From Haemophilus parainfluenzae (GTDB lineage Bacteria > Pseudomonadota > Gammaproteobacteria > Enterobacterales > Pasteurellaceae), in assembly GCF_014931395.1 (NCBI RefSeq), contig NZ_CP063120.1, forward strand, positions 1,657,501-1,721,500: DNA of 64,000 nucleotides, in the 5' to 3' direction. Within the stretch, counting starts at the first letter, position 1, and each line of letters opens with the position of its first letter. The notes below the pieces were generated by a model, which worked only from the letters and a program-made list of their open reading frames with translations, searched no databases and had not been told where the DNA came from. Positions 17,481-27,823 of this stretch are shown one piece after another. Both the position numbers and the translations under genes were made by a program.

Positions 17481-19619
17481 ATGAAAAATTTTAAATTTAA
17501 TGCTATCACAGCATTAATTATTGGGGTGAATGTTGCTGTAGCGAATGCTGCTGATGGAAACATTCTGAATATCACGACACAAGATTCTGTTAATGCAAAC
17601 AAACCAATAGAAGAGACTAACGTTAAAGGTCCTGGACATACAGCTATTGGTCAGCAAAACCAAATCTATTCTATTCCTGCTACTGAAGCTGAAGAAAGCC
17701 AAGGTTCAAGTTCTGCCATCGGTAATCAAAATGTGGTGAAAGGTGAACAAGCAAATGCGATTGGTGATGGGAATGATGCATATGGTCATTTTACCCAAAG
17801 TGTTGGTGATGATAACAAAGTTTATGCCGATCATTCTCTTGGATTTGGTGCTCACAATAAAGTTGGTGCTCAACGTGTAACAGGTACACCAGAAAAAGAT
17901 GTTGTTGTAGATAAAAACACAAGTAAAGCAAGTGTATTTGGTTTAAACAATGTCGTTTTAGGAAAAGAAGTTCTAGCTCTAGGTAATAACAATAATGTAA
18001 ATGGTGAAAATTCTACAGCTATTGGTACTCAATCTACTGCAGATGGCATTAATGCACTTGCAATTGGTGTAGGAGCTAAAGCTCATGTAACCAACCCAGC
18101 AGCAGCAAATTCAAACAAACCAGGTAACTTAGTTGCAATTGGTACAAGTGCAGAGGCAACAGCAGCGGAAACAGTTGCTATTGGTGAATCAGCAAAAGCA
18201 CTTAAAGCTAATGCAAATGCATTTGGATCAAAATCATTAGCTGGCGGTGAAAGTTCTCTAGCTGTTGGTTCTGGTGCACAAGCAAAAGAAGATTCATCAG
18301 TTGCAATTGGTAATGATTCCAATGCTACTGCTAAATCTTCAGTCGCAGTCGGAGAATCTACAAATGCAACCGCTATTTTTGCTACTGCTGTAGGTGATAG
18401 TTCAACTGCTGCAGGTGTTCGTAGCGTTGCAATCAGCGTAAATTCTAAAGCTAAAGCAGAGGATTCTATTGCGATTGGTGCGAATACAAGTTCTGAAATT
18501 AGAGGGGTTTCTATTGGAGCTGGTGCCTCTGCACATTATCAAGGTATTTCTGTTGGTTATGAAAGTAAGGCGTCAGGTATTGGTTCAATTGCAACTGGAG
18601 TTGGCTCAACTGCGGCAGGATTATCTGCTATTGCAACAGGTTCAAATGCAACTTCGTCAGGCATAGCATCAATAGCTGTTGGTGATAAATCGAAAGCAAC
18701 TGCAGGTTATGCTGTTGCAATTGGTGATAAAGCAAGTGCAACTCACGGCTCAAGTGTGGCGTTAGGTAATGCTTCAGAAACAAAACAGGCAGCTGCAGTA
18801 AATGACGCTACTGTAAATGGTATTTCTTATAATGGCTTTGCTGGAACAGATGCGACTGGGACAGTCTCCGTTGGTTCAGTAGGCAATGAACAATTTACTC
18901 GTCAAATTGTTAATGTTGGTGCGGGTGAAATTTCCAAAATATCCACTGACGCAATCAATGGTTCACAACTTTATATGGTCGCCGAGCAAGTTGGTGAAAA
19001 TAAAAAACGTATCGAGAACATCCGAGTTCGCACAGGTGATGTAAAAGTAAAAGCTGGTGATAACATCGATGTAGAAGAAACTCACGATGATGCTAACCAA
19101 GTAAAAACCTATACTGTTAGTACCAAAAAAGACATCAAAGCAAATTCTTATACCATCAATAATTCCAATATCAAAATTGATCAAAATGGAATTAATGCCG
19201 GTAACAAAAAAGTTATCAACGTTGCAAATGGTGAAAATGATAACGATGCGGTTAATGTTTCACAATTAAATAAAGTGAAAACTGATGTGGCTAACAATAC
19301 TAAAAATATTGCTACAAACACTCAAAATATCGCTAACAATACTAAAGCACTTAATACTTTAAATAAGAAAGTTAATGATGTTGACCGTAAATCTCGCGCA
19401 GGTATTGCAGGCGTTGCAGCAATCGCTTCTGCGCCATCTGCACGTAAAGATGGCAAGAGCATGGTATCAACCGGCGTTGCTCATCACCGTGGTGAAAGCG
19501 CGATCGCAATTAAAGCGTCTCGTAACTCTGATAACGGTCACTGGTCAACCAACGTGAACGGTGCTGCTGATACTCGCGGTCAATTTACTGTGGGTGCGGG
19601 TGTCGGTTACGAATGGTAA
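17481..19619 (+). CDS. trimeric autotransporter adhesin, YadA/Hia type (no extended signal peptide)
   Basis: A 712-residue surface adhesin that exports itself as a trimer (type Vc secretion). A standard signal peptide (MKNFKFNAITALIIGVNVAVANA) is followed by many 14-residue YadA-head repeats (AIGxxAxA style, ~60-430), a neck (NVGAGEISKISTDAINGSQLYMVA), a coiled-coil stalk with repeated NT-x-N units (KNIATNTQNIANNTK), and the four-strand membrane anchor beginning RAGIAGVAAIASAPS and ending in aromatic GVGYEW. It likely mediates binding to host surfaces or other cells. GAGG precedes the start. A strong terminator follows. Compare the second adhesin at 36588-38879, which carries an extended signal peptide. 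Confidence 0.93.
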   Translation: MKNFKFNAITALIIGVNVAVANAADGNILNITTQDSVNANKPIEETNVKGPGHTAIGQQNQIYSIPATEAEESQGSSSAIGNQNVVKGEQANAIGDGNDAYGHFTQSVGDDNKVYADHSLGFGAHNKVGAQRVTGTPEKDVVVDKNTSKASVFGLNNVVLGKEVLALGNNNNVNGENSTAIGTQSTADGINALAIGVGAKAHVTNPAAANSNKPGNLVAIGTSAEATAAETVAIGESAKALKANANAFGSKSLAGGESSLAVGSGAQAKEDSSVAIGNDSNATAKSSVAVGESTNATAIFATAVGDSSTAAGVRSVAISVNSKAKAEDSIAIGANTSSEIRGVSIGAGASAHYQGISVGYESKASGIGSIATGVGSTAAGLSAIATGSNATSSGIASIAVGDKSKATAGYAVAIGDKASATHGSSVALGNASETKQAAAVNDATVNGISYNGFAGTDATGTVSVGSVGNEQFTRQIVNVGAGEISKISTDAINGSQLYMVAEQVGENKKRIENIRVRTGDVKVKAGDNIDVEETHDDANQVKTYTVSTKKDIKANSYTINNSNIKIDQNGINAGNKKVINVANGENDNDAVNVSQLNKVKTDVANNTKNIATNTQNIANNTKALNTLNKKVNDVDRKSRAGIAGVAAIASAPSARKDGKSMVSTGVAHHRGESAIAIKASRNSDNGHWSTNVNGAADTRGQFTVGAGVGYEW

Positions 19620-19640
19620 TCTGACTTACACGTTAAAACA

Positions 19641-19669
19641 AAGAGCCACAAAATTGTGGCTCTTTTTTA
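19641..19669 (+). terminator. terminator of the adhesin gene
   Basis: AAGAGCCACA and TGTGGCTCTT form a hairpin with a short AT loop followed by six T, 20 bases after the stop. Confidence 0.9.
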
Positions 19670-19703
19670 TGATTAAAAATAACGAAAAATTTGACCGCGC
19701 TCA

Positions 19704-19799
19704 TTACAATAGATATCTCCAAACAAATGCACTGACTAAAATAATCAACATAATAATAATTTGTATTAAACGTTTTTTGGTTAATTTTTCTGCTGCCAT
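19704..19799 (-). CDS. 31-residue predicted membrane protein
   Basis: A short frame on the minus strand, divergent from fnr. It begins MAAEKLTKKRLIQ (charged, positive) and continues as one hydrophobic helix (IIIMLIILVSAFVW) with a short RYLL end, the layout of a single-pass small membrane protein with its N-terminus in the cytoplasm. AGG lies four bases before the ATG. It fills the gap between the adhesin terminator and the fnr promoter. I do not recognise a family. It may be regulated together with fnr because both start from the same 100-base region. Confidence 0.5.
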   Translation of the reverse strand: MAAEKLTKKRLIQIIIMLIILVSAFVWRYLL

Positions 19800-19851
19800 A
19801 CCTATTTACTCGTAGATAACTTCTTTAATTTACTATTTAGTGGTAGAATAA

Positions 19852-19865
19852 TTGCGTTAGATCAA
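19852..19865 (+). promoter_or_regulatory. FNR-box-like site upstream of fnr
   Basis: TTGCG-TTAG-ATCAA matches the FNR/CRP-type consensus TTGAT-N4-ATCAA at 8 of 10 positions and lies 33 bases before the fnr start, compatible with autoregulation (known for E. coli fnr). The site call is inference. Confidence 0.4.
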
Positions 19866-19897
19866 TTTTACACTATATTTATCGATTTGAGGAACTA

Positions 19898-20671
19898 ATG
19901 AAGAATTTCGTTTCAGAGACCAAATCAGGGCGCAGAGTTCAATCAGGTGGTTGTGCAATTCATTGTCAGGATTGCAGTATTAGTCAACTTTGTATCCCTT
20001 TCACATTGAACGAACATGAACTCGATCAGCTTGATAATATCATTGAGCGTAAAAAGCCTATCCAAAAATCTCAAGTCCTTTTTAAAGCTGGTGATACACT
20101 GAATTCTATTTATGCGATTCGCTCCGGTACCATCAAAACTTATACCATTAGTGAGGCCGGCGAAGAACAAATTACCTCTTTCCACTTACCTGGTGATTTA
20201 GTTGGCTTTGATGCTATCACGAACATGCAACACCCAAGCTTTGCACAAGCTTTGGAAACCGCCATGGTATGTGAAATTCCATTTGATATCTTAGATGACT
20301 TATCTGGAAAAATGCCTAAGCTTCGTCAACAAATTATGCGTTTGATGAGTAGTGAAATCAAAAGCGATCAAGAAATGATTTTATTACTGTCTAAAATGAA
20401 CGCTGAAGAACGTTTAGCGGCATTTATTCACAATCTATCAAAACGTTACTCCGCTCGCGGTTTCTCTGCGAAAGAATTCCGTTTAACCATGACCCGTAGT
20501 GATATCGGTAACTATCTCGGTTTAACTGTTGAAACCATCAGCCGTTTACTTGGACGTTTCCAAAAATTGGGTGTACTCTCTGTTCAAGGTAAATACATTA
20601 CTATTAATGATATTAATGCCTTGATTGATTTAACCGGTGTACATAAAACCAAAATCCAATTAGCAGAATAA
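19898..20671 (+). CDS. fnr: anaerobic regulator FNR
   Basis: A 257-residue oxygen-sensing transcription factor of the CRP family. Cysteines C23, C26, C32 and C125 (aligned with E. coli C20, C23, C29, C122) bind the 4Fe-4S cluster; C19 is an extra. The cNMP-like beta-roll spans ~50-150, and the helix-turn-helix is at [23 protein letters not shown], whose ETISR recognition residues are those of FNR proper. GAGGA precedes the ATG. It is followed by a terminator and then uspE, the same order as in E. coli. Confidence 0.98.
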   Translation: MKNFVSETKSGRRVQSGGCAIHCQDCSISQLCIPFTLNEHELDQLDNIIERKKPIQKSQVLFKAGDTLNSIYAIRSGTIKTYTISEAGEEQITSFHLPGDLVGFDAITNMQHPSFAQALETAMVCEIPFDILDDLSGKMPKLRQQIMRLMSSEIKSDQEMILLLSKMNAEERLAAFIHNLSKRYSARGFSAKEFRLTMTRSDIGNYLGLTVETISRLLGRFQKLGVLSVQGKYITINDINALIDLTGVHKTKIQLAE

Positions 20672-20674
20672 TTT

Positions 20675-20702
20675 AAAAGCGTGAGTTTTCACGCTTTTTT
20701 AA
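20675..20702 (+). terminator. terminator of fnr
   Basis: AAAAGCGTGA and TCACGCTTTT form a hairpin with a run of T, three bases after the fnr stop. Confidence 0.9.
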
Positions 20703-20808
20703 CATTTGAAACAAAAAAACTTGCACGAGATCACTTTTTTGATAATCGGTTCTTGTCATCGTTTAAAATCTTTTCTATCCTATTGATATCTCATATCTTG
20801 GAGGTTTT

Positions 20809-21732
20809 ATGAAATTTAATAATATTCTTGTTGTACTCAATCCTGATAACGAAAAACAATATGCACTTGCTCGTGCTGTTCGACTTGTAAAAGAACAGCA
20901 AAATGAAACAAAAGTAAAAATCACCACTCTGTTGAGTGTCTATGACCTATCTTATGAAATGTCTGCGCTTCTTTCCTCGGAAGAACGCAGCGAAATGCAT
21001 AAAACAGCCGTTGAACAACAACGTCAAGCTGTGCAATTTTATTTAGATAAATATGCTGATCCGGAAATTGAATTTGAATCTCACATTGTATGGAGCAGCA
21101 ATGAAGCAGATGCAATTCGTGAAGAAGTTGAAAAAAATCAATATGACCTCGTTGTGAAATATACTAAAGATGAAGAAAGCTTTACTTCATTGATTTTCAC
21201 ACCGGTAGATTGGCAATTGTTACGTAAATGTCCAATCCCTGTATTAATGGTACGTGATGGTGACTGGAAACACCAACGCCGTATTTTAGTCGCTGTTAAT
21301 GTATCCGGTGAGCAAGAATATCAAGATGAATTCAATCAAGAATTAGTTTCAACAGGCATGAATTTAGCGGAAAACTTAAACCGTGGTAACGTACATTTAG
21401 TCGCAGCCTACCCTGTTGCACCAATTAATATGGCGATTGATTTACCTGAATTTAATACTTCAGGTTATGAAAATGGCATTCGTGGCCAACACCTCATCAA
21501 TATGAAAGCCTTACGTCAAAAATTTGGTATTGATGAGGATCATACCCATGTACGCGAAGGTTTCCCTGAAGAGGTGATTCCTGAAGTGGCGAAAGAAATT
21601 GAAGCTGAATTAGTGATTTTAGGCACAGTGGGAAGAACGGGTTTATCTGCAGCGTTACTAGGTAATACAGCTGAACATGTAATTAGTAAATTAAGCTGCA
21701 ATTTATTAGCCATTAAACCATCTAAAAAATAA
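20809..21732 (+). CDS. uspE: universal stress protein E
   Basis: A 307-residue cytoplasmic protein made of two tandem Usp domains (each ~150 residues). The second ends with the nucleotide-binding style motif LVILGTVGRTGLSAALLGNTAEHV. UspE is linked to stress resistance, motility and adhesion in E. coli. It has its own ribosome-binding site (TTGGAGG) and is 137 bases after fnr, the neighbour order seen in enterics, which suggests FNR control. Its own promoter is likely because a terminator separates the two genes. Confidence 0.95.
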   Translation: MKFNNILVVLNPDNEKQYALARAVRLVKEQQNETKVKITTLLSVYDLSYEMSALLSSEERSEMHKTAVEQQRQAVQFYLDKYADPEIEFESHIVWSSNEADAIREEVEKNQYDLVVKYTKDEESFTSLIFTPVDWQLLRKCPIPVLMVRDGDWKHQRRILVAVNVSGEQEYQDEFNQELVSTGMNLAENLNRGNVHLVAAYPVAPINMAIDLPEFNTSGYENGIRGQHLINMKALRQKFGIDEDHTHVREGFPEEVIPEVAKEIEAELVILGTVGRTGLSAALLGNTAEHVISKLSCNLLAIKPSKK

Positions 21733-21755
21733 GCCTATTTAGCTTTTTATTTAAA

Positions 21756-21803
21756 ATAAGTGCGGTCAGAAAAACAATCGTTTTATTGACCGCGCTTTTT
21801 TGT
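21756..21803 (+). terminator. terminator of uspE, uptake-signal pair
   Basis: AAGTGCGGTCA and TGACCGCGCTT face each other across an AT-rich loop and are followed by TTTTT. Confidence 0.8.
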
Positions 21804-21930
21804 TAAAAAAATGTGAAGTTCCTCACAAAATCAACTTTTTTCATTCGTCTCATCATTTCTTTTTCGTTATACTCGTCCGCCCTATCGAAGACTTTCTATA
21901 AATTGATTTATTGATTAAAAAGGAAAGACA

Positions 21931-22764
21931 ATGAAAAAAACATTAATTGCGGCACTACTTGGCTTCTCTGCGCTCGCGCAAGCACATGAAGTTTGGGTTG
22001 CAACACCAGCACAACTAGCTTCTAATAGCGTTTTAAAAGCTGATTTAGCTTATGGTGACTACCCCTATGTTGAAAAAATTCCTGAAAAACGTCTCGCTAT
22101 TTTTCCACCGATGGAACTCATCAATCAAAATGGTGAAATGCAAACATTAGTACAAAAAGGTGAAAACTACCAATATCAATCAGAAAATCCGTTAAAAGAC
22201 GGTTCATATTGGGTAACAGCTACTTATAAACCAACTTTCTGGTCACAAAATAATGAAGGTTGGAAAATGGATAACTTACAAGGTACACCAAATGCATTCT
22301 ATTGCGAACAAACTCAAATGTTTGGTAAAGCCTTTACTGTAGTGGGCAAAAAACCATTAAATGCAGATATGGCTATGACACGCCTCGGCTTACCACTTGA
22401 AATTGTGCCACTCAAAGATCCAAAAACAATTAAAGCAGGCGAAGCTTTCCCTGTTCAGATTTTCTATAAAGACCAACCACTTGCAGGCGAAACGATTATC
22501 GCAACCTCTGATACATTTGTTGTGAAAGATATGGAAGCGGCGACATCTCACCGTGAGCCGCAAGCCTTTTCTGGTAAAACAGACAAAGAAGGTAAAGTTA
22601 ACTTTATTCCATTAATTGAAGGTGTTTGGAAACTTAAAGTGATTCATAAAGAACCATTTGAAGATCAAAAAGTTTGTCAACATTCAGCGAATTACGCGAC
22701 GTTAATTCTCCCTGTTGGTAAAGCTAGAGCTAAACTCCCTCCAAAACCAGAACATCATCATTAA
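21931..22764 (+). CDS. periplasmic DUF4198 protein, possible metal-uptake accessory
   Basis: A 277-residue exported protein. The signal peptide [18 protein letters not shown] should be cut before HEVWV, leaving an N-terminal histidine. The mature part is beta-rich, with [19 protein letters not shown], two Cys (FYCEQ, KVCQH) and the [18 protein letters not shown] element of DUF4198. The tail ends PEHHH. Proteins of this family occur with nickel/cobalt ECF-type transporters in Pasteurellaceae (NikK-like), and the N-terminal His and terminal His cluster fit metal binding. No transporter gene is adjacent, so the role stays inferred. A strong uptake-signal hairpin follows. Confidence 0.75.
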   Translation: MKKTLIAALLGFSALAQAHEVWVATPAQLASNSVLKADLAYGDYPYVEKIPEKRLAIFPPMELINQNGEMQTLVQKGENYQYQSENPLKDGSYWVTATYKPTFWSQNNEGWKMDNLQGTPNAFYCEQTQMFGKAFTVVGKKPLNADMAMTRLGLPLEIVPLKDPKTIKAGEAFPVQIFYKDQPLAGETIIATSDTFVVKDMEAATSHREPQAFSGKTDKEGKVNFIPLIEGVWKLKVIHKEPFEDQKVCQHSANYATLILPVGKARAKLPPKPEHHH

Positions 22765-22768
22765 TCAT

Positions 22769-22804
22769 AAAAAAAGTGCGGTCAAATTTAACCGCACTTT
22801 TTTA
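22769..22804. terminator. bidirectional terminator, uptake-signal pair
   Basis: AAAAAAAGTGCGGT and ACCGCACTTTTTTT face each other between the convergent DUF4198 and LOG genes, with A/T runs on both flanks, so it can end both transcripts. Confidence 0.9.
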
Positions 22805-23362
22805 ATATGTTCTTAACGCTGGAGGTTGGTAATGTTCAATAAAGGTTTCGATTTCTTGAAGATTATTCGAGAATAAAATCTTCTCAAAATCACCTTGAGT
22901 AAAGAAGCCTTCTTTCACCATATGGCTAAAAAAGGACTTTAGTGAATCAAAATACCCCTTTTCATTAAACAGAATACAAGGATTGTTATTTTTTCCAATT
23001 CGCGCCCAAGAAATCACTTCAGCAATTTCTTCTAAAGTGCCAGGTCCGCCAGGCAAAGCAATATAAGCATCGCCAAGCTCAATCATTTTATTTTTTCGCT
23101 CAGACATGCTTTCAACAATTACTGTCTTAGTTAAATTAGGATGTGAAACTTCTCTGTCTTGTAAAAATTGAGGGATAATGCCAATTACTTTACCTTGATG
23201 AGCAAGTACAGTATCTGCAACTACGCCCATTAATCCCAATTTTCCGCCACCATAAACTAAAGTATGTTGACCATCAGCAATCCATTTCCCTAATTTTGTT
23301 GCGGCAGCCTGATAGGCTGAATCATTACCTAAACTTGCACCGCAATAAACCGTGATGTTCAT
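22802..23362 (-). CDS. LOG-family protein (TIGR00730), putative nucleotide phosphoribohydrolase
   Basis: A 186-residue Rossmann-like cytoplasmic enzyme. It carries the YGGGKLGLMG motif near residues 40-50 and the family's catalytic PGGPGTLEE motif at about residues 104-112. Family members release the base from nucleoside 5'-monophosphates (the LOG reaction in cytokinin activation); in bacteria without cytokinins the physiological substrate is unclear. It starts one base after the topA stop and is probably cotranscribed with topA. The length is typical for short-form LOG proteins (~185-200). Confidence 0.9.
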   Translation of the reverse strand: MNITVYCGASLGNDSAYQAAATKLGKWIADGQHTLVYGGGKLGLMGVVADTVLAHQGKVIGIIPQFLQDREVSHPNLTKTVIVESMSERKNKMIELGDAYIALPGGPGTLEEIAEVISWARIGKNNNPCILFNEKGYFDSLKSFFSHMVKEGFFTQGDFEKILFSNNLQEIETFIEHYQPPALRTY

Positions 23363-23363
23363 C

Positions 23364-25970
23364 CTACTTTTTCCGTTCTACCCATTTCCCATCAATATAA
23401 TCCACAATCCATTTTGTGGCTTTACCATTTTTTTCAGAAGTCACATATTGATGTTTTTCTTTACGGCTGAAACGGATAATGGCTTCATTACCCTCAGGGT
23501 CTTTTTGTGGCGCATCCGCTAAATAACGTAATTTTTCCGGTAAACGATCACGATAAAGCGCTAATTCAGCCACTTTTGCCGGTCGAGTTTCACGTGATTT
23601 CGGGAAGTTATGTGCTGACATAAACACGCCACTTGCACCATCACGTAATACAAAATACGCATCGGATTTTTCGCATTTCAGTTCTGGGAAATGAACGGGC
23701 TCTTCTTTTGGTGGTGCAACTTCGCCGTTTTTCAAAATCTTACGGGTGTTATCACAGCTGGTACATCCCATATATTTACCAAAACGACCGAGTTTTAAGT
23801 GCATATCAGCACCGCATTTATCACATTCTACAATCGGACCGTCATAGCCTTTAATTTTGAATTGGCCTTGTTCAACCAAATAACCATCACAATTCGGATT
23901 GTTACCACAAATATGTAATTTACGATGTGGGTCAATGATGTAGCTATCCATCGCGGTACCGCATTTCGGACAACGTTTACGATCCATTAAGGCTTTGGTC
24001 TCAGAAGCCTCATCTAATACATTGAGTAATTCTGCTTCTGGAATGAGATTAATCGTTGTTTTACAACGCTCTTTTGGTGGTAATGCATAACCAGAACAAC
24101 CAAGGAAGACACCTGTACTTGCTGTGCGAATCGCCATTTTTCGGCCACAAGTTGGGCAATCAATATCGGTGAGCACAAGGCTATTCGGCTTCATTCCACC
24201 TTCTAGCTCATCTAATTCAGCCGTAGAAAGTTGGGTAGAAAAATCTTTGAAGAATTGATTTAACTCAGCCTTCCAATTTTTCTCACCTGATGCTATTTGG
24301 TCTAGTACGTTTTCCATGTTGGCAGTGAAGTCGTAGCTCATCAAATCAGTAAAAGATTGATTTAAGCGATCAGTAACGATTTCGCCCATTTTCTCGGCAT
24401 AGAAACGGCGATTTTCAATGCGTACATAACCACGTTCTTGAATAGTCGAAATAATTGCCGCATAAGTCGAAGGACGACCTATACCACGTTTCTCCAATTC
24501 TTTAACTAATGCTGCTTCGGTAAAACGAGCGGGTGGTTTGGTAAAGTGTTGGCTTGGCGAAACTGTTTTTAGTGCTAATGTTTCGTTCAAACTCACAGCC
24601 GGTAAAATTTGGTCTTCGGGATTTTTACCTAATTGTGGCAAGACTTTTGTCCAACCATCAAAGCGTAAAATACGGCCCTTAGCTTTCAATTCATAATCAC
24701 CCGCCATTACGGTAACCGTTGTACTGTCATATTGTGCAGCCGGCATTTGGCAGGCTACAAATTGACGCCAGATTAAATCATACAAGCGCACGGCATCTTT
24801 ATCCATGCCACTTAAATGATCCGCAAGCATTTTTACATCAGAAGGACGAATCGCTTCGTGCGCTTCTTGTGCATTTTCTTTGCTCGAATAGAAATTCGGT
24901 TTAGCGGGCAAATAATCTTTGCCAAAATGGCTTTCGATATAAGAGCGTGCCATATTTAATGCATCTTGGCTCAAGTTGGTTGAGTCCGTACGCATATAAG
25001 TGATGTAACCGGCTTCATATAAACGTTGTGCCAACATCATGGTTTTCTTCACCCCAAAACCTAAACGCGTACTTGCAGTTTGTTGTAAGGTTGAAGTAAT
25101 AAATGGTGCTCTTGGTTTAGAACCTGTTGGTTTTGTTTCTAAATCTGTGACAACGTAATGCGATTTGTTTAAGAAATCGACCGCACTTTGGGCTTCTTTT
25201 TCATTTTTAGGCTCAAATTTCTTGCCTTTATATTGCACAACATCCAAACGTAAGTCTTCTTTCTTGCTCGTTTGGGTTAGCGCTTCAATTTCCCAAAACT
25301 CTTCTGGTTGGAATGCTTTGATTTCACGTTCACGCTCGACCACTAATTTCACGGCAACAGATTGCACACGTCCGGCAGATAGACCTCGCGCCACTTTTTT
25401 CCATAATAATGGCGACACCATAAAGCCTACCACGCGGTCTAAGAAACGACGGGTTTGCTGAGCATTAACCTGGTCCATATTAATGTGAGCTGGATGTTGG
25501 AATGCTTTTTCAATCGCTTTCTTCGTAATCTCATTAAATACAACGCGGCTAAAACGACTATCATCGCCACCGATGACTTCACGTAAATGCCACGCGATAG
25601 CCTCTCCTTCTCTATCCAAGTCGGTTGCGAGATAAATATGATCGGATTTTTTAGCAAGGGATTTTAATTCGGCTACCACTTTTTCTTTGCCTGGTAGAAT
25701 TTGGTAATTGGCTTTCCAATCGTCATAGGGGTCAATCCCCATACGTTTCACTAAGGCTGCGCGGTCTTTTTCTGCTTTAATTTTATTTTTCTCTTCAGCA
25801 CTTAATCCTTTAGTGGAAACGGGTTTAGCCTTCTCGCCTGTGCTACTCCCTGCAGTAGGCAAATCACAAATATGCCCTACGCTGGATTTCACCACATACT
25901 GGCTACCTAAATATTTATTGATGGTTTTCGCTTTGGCTGGCGACTCCACAATCACTAAAGATTTGCTCAT
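23364..25970 (-). CDS. topA: DNA topoisomerase I
   Basis: An 868-residue type IA topoisomerase that relaxes negative supercoils. The TOPRIM domain is at the start ([19 protein letters not shown], and [14 protein letters not shown] at 116-129), the catalytic tyrosine is Y325 in TYMRTDST, and the [12 protein letters not shown] element lies at ~195-206. The C-terminal part has several four-Cys zinc ribbons ([24 protein letters not shown]) and a final basic region. E. coli TopA is 865 residues. It is divergent from a LysR-type regulator across 97 bases. Confidence 0.98.
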   Translation of the reverse strand: MSKSLVIVESPAKAKTINKYLGSQYVVKSSVGHICDLPTAGSSTGEKAKPVSTKGLSAEEKNKIKAEKDRAALVKRMGIDPYDDWKANYQILPGKEKVVAELKSLAKKSDHIYLATDLDREGEAIAWHLREVIGGDDSRFSRVVFNEITKKAIEKAFQHPAHINMDQVNAQQTRRFLDRVVGFMVSPLLWKKVARGLSAGRVQSVAVKLVVEREREIKAFQPEEFWEIEALTQTSKKEDLRLDVVQYKGKKFEPKNEKEAQSAVDFLNKSHYVVTDLETKPTGSKPRAPFITSTLQQTASTRLGFGVKKTMMLAQRLYEAGYITYMRTDSTNLSQDALNMARSYIESHFGKDYLPAKPNFYSSKENAQEAHEAIRPSDVKMLADHLSGMDKDAVRLYDLIWRQFVACQMPAAQYDSTTVTVMAGDYELKAKGRILRFDGWTKVLPQLGKNPEDQILPAVSLNETLALKTVSPSQHFTKPPARFTEAALVKELEKRGIGRPSTYAAIISTIQERGYVRIENRRFYAEKMGEIVTDRLNQSFTDLMSYDFTANMENVLDQIASGEKNWKAELNQFFKDFSTQLSTAELDELEGGMKPNSLVLTDIDCPTCGRKMAIRTASTGVFLGCSGYALPPKERCKTTINLIPEAELLNVLDEASETKALMDRKRCPKCGTAMDSYIIDPHRKLHICGNNPNCDGYLVEQGQFKIKGYDGPIVECDKCGADMHLKLGRFGKYMGCTSCDNTRKILKNGEVAPPKEEPVHFPELKCEKSDAYFVLRDGASGVFMSAHNFPKSRETRPAKVAELALYRDRLPEKLRYLADAPQKDPEGNEAIIRFSRKEKHQYVTSEKNGKATKWIVDYIDGKWVERKK

Positions 25971-26067
25971 TTGCTTACCTAAAATATAACTAGAATTCTG
26001 TAAAATTGGCGATATACTGCAAACTTACGCCGATAAAATCAAGCTTTTTTTCAAAAAGGATTTATAA

Positions 26068-26967
26068 ATGGATAAACTCAATGCAATTTCGGTTTTCTGT
26101 AAAGTAATCGAAACGCAAAGTTTTACACAAGCCGCAAACCAACAGAATATTTCTGTAGCGATGGCGAGTAAACTAGTTTCACAATTAGAAGAACATTTAA
26201 AAACACGATTATTACAACGTACAACACGAAAAATTGTACCAACTGAAGCTGGTATGCTTTATTACCAACGTTGCCAAGCCATTTTATTAGATTTAAGCGA
26301 GGCTGATTCTAGCATTAGTAATATGGCGACGAGCTTACAAGGCAATTTATTAATCTCTGTGCCACGTGATTTTGGCTTACTTTATATTTCGCCTAACCTG
26401 CCTAAATTTATTGAACTTCATCCCAATTTACACGTAGAAATTGAATTTGAAGACAAACGTGTCGATCTTGTTGCTGAGGGCTATGACTTAGCATTACGGA
26501 TTGGCTATATGCAAGATAGCTCACTTGTTGCGCGTAAAATTAGTAGCTCCCCTATGCATTTTGTTGCCTCTCCAAGTTATTTAGAAGCACGAGGCACACC
26601 ACTTACACCTGACGATTTAGAATATCACCAAGGTTTACTTTATAAATCATCATTAAATCAAGTGCATTGGCAATCAACAAAAGCCAATCAAATTCAACGG
26701 TATAAAATTCAATCTAAAGTGGTTTCCAATAATGGTATGGCATTGTTAGAAATGACAAAAGCGGGATTGGGCATCAGTAATTCACCTAGCTTCTTTGTCA
26801 AAGATGCGCTTGCTTCAGGTGAGTTAGTTGAAATTTTGTCTGAATATAAACAAAAACCTTTAGATATTTATGTGGTTTACCCAAACCGTCGTCATTTACC
26901 AGCAAAAGTTCGTGCATTTATTGAATTTCTCGCGAGCCTCGGTTTGTGTGAGAACAGTCAAATATAA
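26068..26967 (+). CDS. LysR-family transcriptional regulator
   Basis: A 299-residue DNA-binding regulator. The N-terminal winged helix-turn-helix is clear (FCKVIETQSFTQAANQQNISVAMASKLVSQLEEHL...LLQRTTRKIVPTEAG, given in parts), followed by a linker helix and a periplasmic-binding-like effector domain (~90-295) of the CrgA/DmlR style (DLALRIGYMQDSSLVARKI). Such proteins usually control a divergent gene, but here the divergent neighbour is the housekeeping topA, so the target is not obvious. The ribosome-binding site is AAAAAGGA. Confidence 0.9.
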   Translation: MDKLNAISVFCKVIETQSFTQAANQQNISVAMASKLVSQLEEHLKTRLLQRTTRKIVPTEAGMLYYQRCQAILLDLSEADSSISNMATSLQGNLLISVPRDFGLLYISPNLPKFIELHPNLHVEIEFEDKRVDLVAEGYDLALRIGYMQDSSLVARKISSSPMHFVASPSYLEARGTPLTPDDLEYHQGLLYKSSLNQVHWQSTKANQIQRYKIQSKVVSNNGMALLEMTKAGLGISNSPSFFVKDALASGELVEILSEYKQKPLDIYVVYPNRRHLPAKVRAFIEFLASLGLCENSQI

Positions 26968-26972
26968 AAAAC

Positions 26973-26993
26973 AAGGGCGGATTGACCGCCCTT
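26973..26993. terminator. terminator between LysR gene and rnm
   Basis: AAGGGCGG and CCGCCCTT flank a 5-base loop between the convergent genes; a T-rich stretch follows on both strands. Confidence 0.8.
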
Positions 26994-26995
26994 TA

Positions 26996-27823
26996 TTATT
27001 CAAATAATGCCCAAATTGGTTTAACCTCTTCAGGTAAAAACAAATTTTTTCCTAATTCAATCCATCCACAAGGAAAATGAAAATCCGAGCCTAAAGAGGC
27101 GGCTAAGTCATATTCATTGGCTAAACGCGCAAGATATTGACGCTGATCTTTCGTTTGTCTACTATCCGCGACTTCCATGCCATCACCACCCCATTGTTTA
27201 AAATCAACAATTAATCGACGAATCCATTTTCCTGTCATGTTATAACGCATAGGATGGGCAATGACGGCAACACCACCAGCTGCATGAATCGTATCAATCG
27301 CTGTTGGAATATCTACCCATTCAGCTTTGACAAAACACGATTTTCCACTGCCTAGATAACGCTTAAAGGCTTGCCCATCATTTGAAACCTTTCCTATTTG
27401 TACCAAATAACGCGCATAATGCGCACGAGTTACTTCCCCATTGGTCAATGCTTTTGCGCCTTCATAGGCATTGGGGACGCCTGCTTTTTCTAATTTATGG
27501 CCAATTTCAACCGCTCTTTTTTCTCTCAGTGATTTTTGTTCGGCTAAAAGTGCGGTCATTTTAGGATGCATTTTATCAAAATTTAGTCCAACAATATGGA
27601 TGCCACGACCTTCCCAATTCGTTGAAATTTCCACGCCATTAATTAACTCAATACCTAATTTATTTGCTTCAATTTTAGCTTCATCAATGCCCATTACTGT
27701 GTCGTGATCACACAAAGCAAGCACATTGACACCTTGTTCATGAGCACGTTGCACAAGCTCTGTAGGTGTTAAAACACCATCTGAAGCCGTACTATGGCAA
27801 TGTAAATCATATTTTTTTGTCAT
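26996..27823 (-). CDS. rnm: PHP-domain 5'-3' exoribonuclease RNase AM (YciV/TrpH type)
   Basis: A 275-residue metal-dependent phosphoesterase. PHP metal-binding motifs are DLHCHSTASDG near residue 6, ALCDHDT, GVEIST, the HAAGGVAVIAHPMRY segment and SLGSDFHFP at the end. The E. coli homologue YciV (RNase AM) trims the 5' end of 23S rRNA and degrades short oligonucleotides from the 5' side. The ATG follows the pyrD stop directly with no gap, so the genes are cotranscribed. Previously annotated as TrpH in many genomes. Confidence 0.92.
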   Translation of the reverse strand: MTKKYDLHCHSTASDGVLTPTELVQRAHEQGVNVLALCDHDTVMGIDEAKIEANKLGIELINGVEISTNWEGRGIHIVGLNFDKMHPKMTALLAEQKSLREKRAVEIGHKLEKAGVPNAYEGAKALTNGEVTRAHYARYLVQIGKVSNDGQAFKRYLGSGKSCFVKAEWVDIPTAIDTIHAAGGVAVIAHPMRYNMTGKWIRRLIVDFKQWGGDGMEVADSRQTKDQRQYLARLANEYDLAASLGSDFHFPCGWIELGKNLFLPEEVKPIWALFE

